This document shows, one piece after another, positions 57,491 through 64,000 of a stretch of 64,000 nt of DNA (position 1 is the stretch's first letter; every line of letters starts with the position of its first letter). Location of the stretch: contig LR778135.1 in the NCBI GenBank assembly GCA_902810075.1, positions 2,170,001 through 2,234,000 on the forward strand, given 5' to 3'. The DNA comes from Ruminococcaceae bacterium BL-6 (GTDB lineage: Bacteria > Bacillota > Clostridia > Oscillospirales > Acutalibacteraceae). Position numbers and translations under genes: made by a program. Under the pieces are notes generated by a model. That model was not told the origin of the DNA. It did no database searches and was given only the letters and a program-made list of their open reading frames with translations.

Positions 57491-60400
57491 TTACGCTTGC
57501 TTGATCCCAAGCTTCTGCTCGATTTCCGAAGCGCGCAGCTCCAGAAGCTTGGAAACGCCTTCATCCTGCATGGTGACGCCGTAGAGGACGTCGGCCTCTT
57601 CCATCGTGCCGCGGCGGTGGGTGATGACGATGAACTGCGTGTTCTCGTTCATGCGGCGCAGATACGCGGCGAAGCGGTTGACGTTCACGTCGTCCAGCGC
57701 GGCCTCGATCTCATCCAGCACGCAGAAGGGCGGCGGGCTCACCTTCATGATCGCGAAATACAGCGCGATGGCAACGAGCGCCTTTTCCCCGCCGGAAAGC
57801 GATTCCAGGTGGGTGACGATCTTTCCGGGCGGCTGGACGAAGATGTCGATCCCGCACGCGAGGACATTCTCGGGGTCGCTCAGGGAAAGATCCGCCGTGC
57901 CGCCGCCGAACAGGTCGCGGAACGTCCCGTTGAAATTTTTCCGGATCTGCTCAAACCGCCGGACGAACAGGTCGCGCATCTGGCGGGTGAGGTCGCCGAT
58001 CAGATGATGAAGCTCGTCGCGCGATTTTTCCACGTCCGCGATCTGTTTTTTCAAAAATTCGTAGCGTTCGCTGACTTCCTTGTATTCTTCCACCGCCGCC
58101 ACATTCACACTGCCGAGCGCCTTGATTTTCCCTTTCAGCTCGTTCAGCCGTTTTTTGGCTTTTCCGGCGTCCTCTATTTTTGGGCAGCTTTCCTCCGCTT
58201 CCCGCCGCGTCAGTTCGTATTCTTCCCACAACCGGGCGATAATTTCATCGTATTCCTTCTGCAGGCCCGCTTTTCTCTCTTCCAGGCGGGCAAGCTCGTG
58301 GCCGATGTTCTCGCGCTCGGCGGATTTTTCCCGCTCGACGGCGCGCAGGTCGGCCGAGCGGCGCTCCAGCTCCATGCGCCGGGCGTTGATTTCCTCGATG
58401 CCGTCTTTTTTCTTTTGCGCGTCTTCCCGCAGCCGCTGCGCATCGCCGTTCAGCGCGGCGATGCGCTCTTTCAGTTTGGCCACGGCGGAGCGGGCCTTTT
58501 CGATCTCCCGTTTCAACTCCTCGGCGCGGCCGGCGTCGCCGGCCCTCCGGTTTTCAAGCTCCTGCACGGCGGCCAGAAGCGCCTCTCGGTCCTTTTTCGC
58601 GGAAAGCCCCGCAAGCCGGATCTCCTGAAGCTCATCCGAAAGCCCTGCGATGCTTTTGTTCTGCTCGTCCCGGCTGCCGCTGAGCTGATCCAGCTTTTGC
58701 TTCGCCTGTTCGATCTGCCGCCCGATTTCTTCGGACAGCTCTTCCGCCTGCTTTTTCTGTTCCAGAAGCCCGGAAAGGCGCTTTTCGGAATCGGCGTCTT
58801 CCTTCTGCAGCTCCGCGGCGCTCTGTTCCGCCGCCTGAAGCTCCGCCTGAACGCGGCCGAGCTCCTCGGAAATCCCGGCGCGTTCCTCCCGCGCCGCGGA
58901 AAGCTCGCCCCTGGCCGAAACGACCGCCGCCTCGGCGGCGGAGGCTTCTTCCGCCGCCGTTTTCAGCCGGGCGGCAGAAGCCTCTGCCTTTTCGCGCAGC
59001 GCCTCGGCCTCTTTTTTCATGCGTTCAATTTCCGCGGCGCGGCTGAGCAGGCCGGAATTTCTGGCCAGAGAGCCGCCGGTCAGCGAACCGCCCCGGTTGA
59101 CCACCTGACCGTCCAGCGTGACGATGCGGAAGCGGTAAGAATAGCGCCTTGCGATCGAAACGGCGCTGTCGAGATCCTCCGCGACGGCGATATGCCCCAG
59201 AAGGGAATCGCGGACCTGCGTGTATTTTTCGTCGCATCCGCACAGCAGGGAGGCCACCCCGACAAAGCCCGGGCAGTCTTCCAGCCCTTTTTCCCTCAGG
59301 ACCGTCCCGCGGATGCTGGAAAGCGGAAGGAAGGTCGCCCGGCCGGAATCGTGCCGCTTCAGAAAGCTGATCGCCTGTTTCGCATCCTGCTCCGTGCCGA
59401 CGACGATGTTCTGCATCGCGCCGCCGAGCGCCGTTTCCACAGCCACGACGTACTCCCGCGGCACGCGGATCAGCCGGGAAACCGGGCCGTGGATGCCCGC
59501 GAGCTCGCCGTGCGAGGCCGCCCGCACCACCGCCTTGACGCTTTGGGTGAAGCCCTCCAGGTTTCGCTCCAGCCCTTCCAGCGCCTGAATGCGGTGCAGC
59601 TTGTCCTGCGTTTCCAGCCGGAGCCGGTCGCTTTCCTGCCGCGCGGCCTCCGCGCGGCGGCGGCGCGAATCAAGGCGCATTTCGCAGCCCTTTTCGGCGT
59701 TCGTCAGCGCGGTGATGCGCTCGTCCGCTCCCCGGAGCATTTCGGCGCAGTCGCCGGCCGTGCCGCGCAGCTCCTCCGCCTGTTTCCGCTTTGCCGCAAG
59801 CGCCGCGGAAACGTTGGAGCGGCGCAGGCCGATTTCCGCGATGGATGAGGCCGCCGTCATCGCGCCGATTTTGGCGTCGGAAGCTTTCGCGCTGAGCTGC
59901 GCAAGCGCGCGGGTGGATTCCTCCATCCGGCCGGAAGATTCCTCCATGCCCCGGCGCAGCTCTTCCAGCCGCCCGGTGCAGTCGTCGAACTCCCGGTCTT
60001 TCTGCGCGATCAGAAGGTCCTTTTCCTTCCCTTCATTCTGCTTTTGTTCGATTTCCCGCTGCAGCTCCTCCTGGGAAAGGGAGGCCTGCTCAATCTCTTT
60101 TTCCATGCGGGAAATATTCTGTTCGTTATGTAAAATATCGTTTTCCAGAACGGAGACGTCCCCTTCGCGGCGGGCGGCCGTTTCCTCCAGCTCCGCCGCG
60201 TCGGCCCGCGCCTGGTCCATTTTGGCGGTGCAGGCGTTCATCCCGGCATAATTCTGTTCGATCTGCGTCCCGAGCCCGTCGAGCTCCTCCCCGGATTTTT
60301 CATACTGCGCCTGCGCGGCGGCGATTTTGTCCTCGTGCTCGCGCAGGACGCGGCCGGAGCGGTTCAGCGTGTCGAGCCAGAGCCCGATTTCCAGGTTCCG

Positions 60401-61066
60401 CTTTTCGCCCGCGTATTCCAGGTATTGTTTGGCCTTTTCCGCCTGCTCCTTCAGCGGCCCGACGCGCGCTTCCAGCTCCGCGAAGATGTCGTTCAGGCGC
60501 AGCAGGTTTTCCTGCGCCTGATCCAGCCGGCGCTCCGACTCCTCTTTGCGGTACCGGAACCGCGAGATCCCGGCGGCCTCCTCGAAGATTTCGCGCCGGT
60601 CCTCGCTGCGGGCGGCGACGATGCTGTCGATCCGGCCCTGACCGATCATGGAGTAGCCGTCGCGCCCGAGGCCGGTATCCATGAAGAGCTCGTGGATGTC
60701 GCGGAGCCGAACGGCGTTTTTATTGATGAGGTACTCGCTTTCGCCGGAACGGTAATACCGCCGCGTGACGGCGACCGAATCGCCGTCGAACGCGAGCTTG
60801 CGGCCGGTGTTGTCGAATGTGACCGTCACTTCGGCATAGCCCTGCGCCTTGCGCGTAGGGGTTCCGCTAAACACGACGTCCTCCATTTTGGAGCAGCGCA
60901 GCACTCGGGCCGACTGTTCGCCGAGCACCCAGCGCACCGCGTCGCTGATGTTGCTTTTCCCGCTGCCGTTCGGGCCCACGACCGCCGTGATGCCGGGGCC
61001 GAAGCCGAGGGTGGTCTTGTCCGGAAAGGTCTTGAAGCCCTGAAGCTCCAGCGATTTGAGCAGCAT
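57491..61066 (-). CDS. Chromosome partition protein SMC
   Basis: A 1191-aa condensin ATPase. Walker A GPNGSGKSN (31-39), long coiled coil to about 500, hinge at about 510-640 (GIHGPVSRLIRVPREYVVAV; SVQN-type Gly residues), returning coiled coil, then signature LESLSGGEKALVAIALYFAI and Walker B FCVLDEIEAALDD. Full length. ATG 61066 with AGGTG upstream is preferred to GTG 61075. It acts with ScpA/ScpB (not in the window) to organise chromosome arms. Lies between the radical SAM gene and ftsY. Confidence 0.97.
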   Translation of the reverse strand: MLLKSLELQGFKTFPDKTTLGFGPGITAVVGPNGSGKSNISDAVRWVLGEQSARVLRCSKMEDVVFSGTPTRKAQGYAEVTVTFDNTGRKLAFDGDSVAVTRRYYRSGESEYLINKNAVRLRDIHELFMDTGLGRDGYSMIGQGRIDSIVAARSEDRREIFEEAAGISRFRYRKEESERRLDQAQENLLRLNDIFAELEARVGPLKEQAEKAKQYLEYAGEKRNLEIGLWLDTLNRSGRVLREHEDKIAAAQAQYEKSGEELDGLGTQIEQNYAGMNACTAKMDQARADAAELEETAARREGDVSVLENDILHNEQNISRMEKEIEQASLSQEELQREIEQKQNEGKEKDLLIAQKDREFDDCTGRLEELRRGMEESSGRMEESTRALAQLSAKASDAKIGAMTAASSIAEIGLRRSNVSAALAAKRKQAEELRGTAGDCAEMLRGADERITALTNAEKGCEMRLDSRRRRAEAARQESDRLRLETQDKLHRIQALEGLERNLEGFTQSVKAVVRAASHGELAGIHGPVSRLIRVPREYVVAVETALGGAMQNIVVGTEQDAKQAISFLKRHDSGRATFLPLSSIRGTVLREKGLEDCPGFVGVASLLCGCDEKYTQVRDSLLGHIAVAEDLDSAVSIARRYSYRFRIVTLDGQVVNRGGSLTGGSLARNSGLLSRAAEIERMKKEAEALREKAEASAARLKTAAEEASAAEAAVVSARGELSAAREERAGISEELGRVQAELQAAEQSAAELQKEDADSEKRLSGLLEQKKQAEELSEEIGRQIEQAKQKLDQLSGSRDEQNKSIAGLSDELQEIRLAGLSAKKDREALLAAVQELENRRAGDAGRAEELKREIEKARSAVAKLKERIAALNGDAQRLREDAQKKKDGIEEINARRMELERRSADLRAVEREKSAERENIGHELARLEERKAGLQKEYDEIIARLWEEYELTRREAEESCPKIEDAGKAKKRLNELKGKIKALGSVNVAAVEEYKEVSERYEFLKKQIADVEKSRDELHHLIGDLTRQMRDLFVRRFEQIRKNFNGTFRDLFGGGTADLSLSDPENVLACGIDIFVQPPGKIVTHLESLSGGEKALVAIALYFAIMKVSPPPFCVLDEIEAALDDVNVNRFAAYLRRMNENTQFIVITHRRGTMEEADVLYGVTMQDEGVSKLLELRASEIEQKLGIKQA

Positions 61067-61071
61067 AGATT

Positions 61072-62085
61072 TCACCTGCCTTCTGATTTGGTCACGGCAA
61101 AGGAAAAGGGAGCGACGGTGTCATCCGCCGTGATTTCAGCCCGGTAGCCGAGGGACAGAAGCGCCGAAAGATTGCACCGCTTCTGCCCCGTCGCCCTGGA
61201 AACGCAGGAGGGGCTGACACGGATCAGCAAATCCCCCTGCGGAACCTTTTCCCGCCCTAAATACGCGGTGATATTCCGCAGCATCATCCGGCTTTCGCAC
61301 AGCTCGCGGAAGGCGGGATGCCACGGCCCGGCGAGCCGTCCCCGTTCCAGCTCCGGCGTGCTGTGCAGGCCGAGGCGGATGACCCGTATGCCCCTCTCCT
61401 GAAAAAAGCCGAGCAGGGTGCAGCACAGGTCCACCGCCCGGGAAAGCGCCATGGGCCGGTATTCCCCGCGGCGGTACCTTTCCGCAAGCTCGGTGCCCTC
61501 CATCACGATGGTCGGGTAAATCCGCACGGTATCCGGATGCAGGGCGGCGAGCGCACGCGCGGTCCGCTCCGCGCCCTTTTCGTCATCCCCGTAAAGCCCG
61601 GTCATCATCTGAAGCCCCAGCGAGAAGCCGTCCGCACGGATCCGCGCGGACGCGGTTTCCACATCCTTTGCCGTATGGCCGCGCCCGTTCTTCCGCAGCA
61701 CCTCGTCGTCCATGCTCTGCGCGCCCAGCTCGACGGCCGTGACCCCGTACCGGCGGAGCAGCTTCAGGGTTTCCTCATCCGCCGCGTCGGGCCGGGTGGA
61801 AATGCGGATCCCGGCGAACAGACCTTTTTGCACATAGGGAGCGGCGGCTTCCAGAAGCGAGCACATATAGTCCCGGTTCATCGCGGTGAAGCTGCCGCCG
61901 AAAAAAGCGATTTCCGCGAAACGGCTTTTTTCTTTCAGGCTCCGGCGGGCGGTTTCCGCCGCGCGGGCCACATCCTCCGCGCCCGGCAGGCGGGTTTCCC
62001 CCGAAATGCTGCGCTGGTCACAGAAGCTGCACCGGTGCGGGCAGCCGACGTTCGGCACGAAAAGCGCGACGTTCGCGTGTTTCAA
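61072..62085 (-). CDS. Elp3-like radical SAM protein (no acetyltransferase domain)
   Basis: A 337-aa radical SAM protein of the COG1243/YhcC-like group. Cluster motif CPHRCSFC (CX3CX2C), then FAEIAFFGGSFTAMNRDYMC, ISTRPDAADEETLKLLRRYG, VTAVELGAQSMDDEVLRKNG and PTIVMEGTELAERYRRGEY. It resembles the radical SAM half of Elp3 but stops before a GNAT domain. In many Clostridia this gene sits between rnc and smc, as here. Reaction unknown, possibly tRNA modification. Overlaps rnc by 4 bp. Confidence 0.88.
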   Translation of the reverse strand: MKHANVALFVPNVGCPHRCSFCDQRSISGETRLPGAEDVARAAETARRSLKEKSRFAEIAFFGGSFTAMNRDYMCSLLEAAAPYVQKGLFAGIRISTRPDAADEETLKLLRRYGVTAVELGAQSMDDEVLRKNGRGHTAKDVETASARIRADGFSLGLQMMTGLYGDDEKGAERTARALAALHPDTVRIYPTIVMEGTELAERYRRGEYRPMALSRAVDLCCTLLGFFQERGIRVIRLGLHSTPELERGRLAGPWHPAFRELCESRMMLRNITAYLGREKVPQGDLLIRVSPSCVSRATGQKRCNLSALLSLGYRAEITADDTVAPFSFAVTKSEGR

Positions 62086-62771
62086 TAGCCCATCAGCTCC
62101 AGCGCCTCGCGCGCCGCCTGCTGCTCCGCTTCCTTTTTGCTGCGCCCGCCGCCCTTGCCGATCACGTTGTCGTTCAGATGCACCTCCACGGTGAAATGCT
62201 TGTCGTGGTCCGGCCCGCTTTCGCCGGTGAGCACATATTCCAGCTGTTCCTCGGGGTTCTGCTGCACGATCTCCTGCAGCGCGGTCTTATAGTCCTTGAA
62301 CGCCTTCGGCTTCACCGCCCGGAACACGGGCAGCACGAAACGCAGGATGAACCTGCGCGCTTCCTCCATGCCGGCATCCAGATAGATCGCCGCGATCAGC
62401 GCCTCGAAGGCATCCGCCAGAATCGAGGAGCGGGTGCGCCCGCCGGAATTCTGCTCGCCGCGGCTCAAAAGCAGGTAATCCCCGACGCCGAGCTGGCGGG
62501 AAAACCCGCACAGGGCTTTTTCGCACACCAGAGCCGCGCGGTTTTTGGTGAGCTCCCCCTCCGGCAGATCGGGGCAGTTCCGGAACAGATAATCCGCCAC
62601 GACGACCCCCAGCACCGAATCCCCCAGAAATTCCAGGCGCTCGTTGCTGTGGCCCGCCGGCTTTTCCTCGTTCGCATAAGAAGAATGGGTCAGCGCGGTG
62701 GCAAGATATTTCGGATTTTTGAAATGATATCCGATCCTGTCCTCCAGCTTCTTCCAGTTCTGCTTCTGCAT
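62082..62771 (-). CDS. Ribonuclease III
   Basis: A 229-aa double-strand RNA endonuclease. The catalytic domain has RLEFLGDSVLGVVVADYLFR (signature with Glu/Asp) and ILADAFEALIAAIYLDAG; the C-terminal dsRBD has DYKTALQEIVQQNPEEQLEY and GGGRSKKEAEQQAAREALEL. ATG 62771 is chosen over 62786, with GGAG 9 nt upstream. It processes rRNA and SRP RNA precursors. An acpP gene is usually found between plsX and rnc but is missing here. Confidence 0.95.
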   Translation of the reverse strand: MQKQNWKKLEDRIGYHFKNPKYLATALTHSSYANEEKPAGHSNERLEFLGDSVLGVVVADYLFRNCPDLPEGELTKNRAALVCEKALCGFSRQLGVGDYLLLSRGEQNSGGRTRSSILADAFEALIAAIYLDAGMEEARRFILRFVLPVFRAVKPKAFKDYKTALQEIVQQNPEEQLEYVLTGESGPDHDKHFTVEVHLNDNVIGKGGGRSKKEAEQQAAREALELMGY

Positions 62772-62828
62772 ATTCTCACACTCCATTCTGTCATTCCAGC
62801 ATTCCCAGATTCAGATACAGAATTCGTT

Positions 62829-62897
62829 TTGTTCTTCCCCCGCCGCAGGAGGGGGAAGAACAAATCCGGGTTCGCGATCATCAGTGGAACTGCTGCG
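62829..62897 (+). repeat. Leader-associated ~40-nt repeat, copy 5, with preceding hairpin
   Basis: GTTCTTCCCCC/GGGGGAAGAAC form a perfect hairpin (62831-62862), followed by AAATCCGGGTTCGCGATCAT and CAGTGGAACTGCTG. It sits in the plsX-rnc gap, where acpP would be expected, and is antisense to the operon. Confidence 0.55.
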
Positions 62898-62905
62898 CGC
62901 CGCAA

Positions 62906-63898
62906 TCAGGAAAGCTCCGAAACGGAACGGCTGATCTCGTCGATCACGTTTCCCGCCACATAAGCTTTCGTCAGACGCAGGGCGCTTTCCACCGTCTTCG
63001 CCCTGGCGCTTCCATGCACCTTGAACACGGGTTTTGCCGCGCCCATGATCGGCGCGCCGCCGTACTCGTTGTAATCCATGGACTTTTTCAGCGCGACGAT
63101 ATCCTTCATCAAAATTCCGGCGGCCAGCTTGTTTTTGGAGCTCTTCGTCAAAATTTCCTTAAACTTTCCCATCAGCATGATCGCGACGCCCTCGAACATC
63201 TTGAGGATGATGTTCCCGGTGAAGCCGTCCGAAACCACGACATCCGCGCCGTCGTTCGAAATGTCGCGGGCCTCGATGTTCCCGACAAAATTGACCGGGG
63301 ATTCCTTGAGCAGCTCGAACGCGCCGTGCTGAAGCTCGCCGCCCTTGTGCTCCTCGGTGCCGATGTTGGCGAGGGCGACACGCGGCTTTTCAATGTTCAT
63401 CACTTTTTCCATATAGATGGAGCCCATGACGCCGAACCGCTGGAGCATTTCGGGGCGGCAGTCCACGTTCGCGCCGCAGTCGATCAGCATGAAAAAACCG
63501 CTCTTTTTCGGCATGACCGGGGCAAACGCGACCCTTTTGATCCCCTTGATCCGCTTGACGATCAGCGAGGTGCCGACCACCAGCGCGCCGCTGTTCCCGG
63601 CGGACAGGAACGCGTCCCCCTTCCCTTCGGCGAGAAGGCGCAGCCCCTCGGCCATGGAGGAATCCTTTTTGGACCTCATGATTTCGCCCGGGCTGTCTTC
63701 CATCGTGACGACGCCGGGCGCGTCGACGATCTCCATGCGCTCCAGCGAAATCTCGTTTTTCTCCGCCGTGCTGCGGATCTCCGGCTCCCTGCCCGTCAGC
63801 AGGATATCGATATCCAGGCTTTTCACCGCGTCCGCGCATCCCTTGATGATTTCCAGCGGCGCGTTGTCTCCCCCGAATGCGTCTACAATGATTTTCAA
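62906..63898 (-). CDS. Phosphate acyltransferase PlsX
   Basis: A 330-aa enzyme transferring acyl groups from acyl-ACP to phosphate, the first step of PlsX/PlsY phospholipid synthesis. MKIIVDAFGGDNAPLEIIKG at the start, AFLSAGNSGALVVGTSLIVK, FFMLIDCGANVDCRPEMLQR, VVSDGFTGNIILKMFEGVAI and DYNEYGGAPIMGAAKPVFKV are family blocks. TTG 63898 follows GGAGG by 9 nt. It is followed by rnc rather than acpP. Confidence 0.95.
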   Translation of the reverse strand: MKIIVDAFGGDNAPLEIIKGCADAVKSLDIDILLTGREPEIRSTAEKNEISLERMEIVDAPGVVTMEDSPGEIMRSKKDSSMAEGLRLLAEGKGDAFLSAGNSGALVVGTSLIVKRIKGIKRVAFAPVMPKKSGFFMLIDCGANVDCRPEMLQRFGVMGSIYMEKVMNIEKPRVALANIGTEEHKGGELQHGAFELLKESPVNFVGNIEARDISNDGADVVVSDGFTGNIILKMFEGVAIMLMGKFKEILTKSSKNKLAAGILMKDIVALKKSMDYNEYGGAPIMGAAKPVFKVHGSARAKTVESALRLTKAYVAGNVIDEISRSVSELS

Positions 63899-63914
63899 AA
63901 CGAATGACCTCCGA

Positions 63915-64000
63915 TCAAGTCCGATTTTCCGGTCGGACGGTTTCGATATACGGTTTGAGTTTTTCCAGCGAACGCCGGGCAAGCTGCGCATAGCGCTCCC
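63915..64000 (-). CDS. C-terminal end of an unidentified upstream gene (partial)
   Basis: The leftward frame ERYAQLARRSLEKLKPYIET followed by VRPENRT and TGA reaches the window edge with no stop and ends 16 bp before plsX. It reads like the end of a helical protein. Genes before plsX in related genomes include rpmF, a DUF177 gene, ackA and fapR; 27 residues are too few to choose. Confidence 0.45.
   Translation of the reverse strand, partial: ERYAQLARRSLEKLKPYIETVRPENRT

Noticed and set aside
57461-59848. Very long open frame antisense to smc (similar ones oppose adhE and the GT39 gene)
   Set aside because: High GC and codon bias of the real gene keep the opposite frame open; the translations are rich in Arg, His and Pro, match no family, and have no ribosome binding site.
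1-64000. tRNA or rRNA genes
   Set aside because: No cloverleaf with a TTCGANTC arm was seen apart from the tRNA-like end of tmRNA, and no rRNA sequence was recognised.

Overview
The window reads as chromosome of a fermentative, GC-rich Clostridia member, most likely an Oscillospirales/Ruminococcaceae-type Firmicute (inference). Supporting signs are a plsX-rnc-smc-ftsY operon, ffs-dnaX-ybaB-recR-smpB-ssrA in order, HPr-like, DUF6809 and YqeK families, AGGAGG ribosome binding sites with frequent TTG starts, and a Rex-controlled adhE. Only the left 2.8 kb is clearly AT-rich and looks like remains of an integrated element.

Layout. 1-2760: short accessory genes (DUF6809, XRE regulators, small coiled-coil protein) and many isolated hairpins. 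2.9-16.4 kb: a lipoprotein class I amidotransferase, a GT39/GtrA membrane pair, several small proteins, a secreted NAGPA-domain protein, DUF434/Nudix, a PadR-controlled iron-sulfur flavoprotein, and an array of structured tandem repeats. 16.8-19.5 kb: an ABC importer of the NMT1/TauA type. 19.7-22.4 kb: adhE with a consensus promoter and a perfect Rex operator. 22.5-26.7 kb: radical SAM, a TipA-like MerR, a second copy of a divergent XRE/small-protein module, and a GH25 lysozyme. 27.0-29.4 kb: csoR and a P1B ATPase, each behind a palindromic operator. 29.6-30.3 kb: a fluoride riboswitch in front of inorganic pyrophosphatase. 30.7-34.6 kb: leftward ffs-dnaX-ybaB-recR-smpB-ssrA. 35.2-41.1 kb: uracil-DNA glycosylase, a coiled-coil protein, a PH-domain protein, and a sulfate ABC operon behind a possible cysteine-containing leader peptide. 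41.3-43.2 kb: abutting IS200/IS605 and IS3 elements. 43.2-51.4 kb: nrdR, a TIM-barrel isomerase that seems to start at AUA, ABC-F, HPr-like protein, mtaB, a GH10-like lipoprotein or anchored protein, DUF1294 and a CDP-alcohol phosphatidyltransferase. 51.6-64.0 kb: one long leftward housekeeping operon, plsX-rnc-radical SAM-smc-ftsY-rdgB-yhbY-nadD-yqeK-rsfS-leuS.

The gene set combines trans-translation and replication housekeeping, redox-controlled ethanol formation, metal and fluoride stress responses, and sulfur import. The most unusual layer is non-coding. At least four families of structured repeats are scattered between genes: a 166-bp element with perfect 18-bp terminal inverted repeats, an 80-bp tandem two-hairpin unit, a 62-bp two-hairpin unit with compensatory changes, and a ~40-bp motif found mostly in sense in 5' leaders. 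A duplicated divergent module (XRE regulator plus a 58-66 aa protein, with paired palindromes between them) is the best candidate for an undescribed genetic system.
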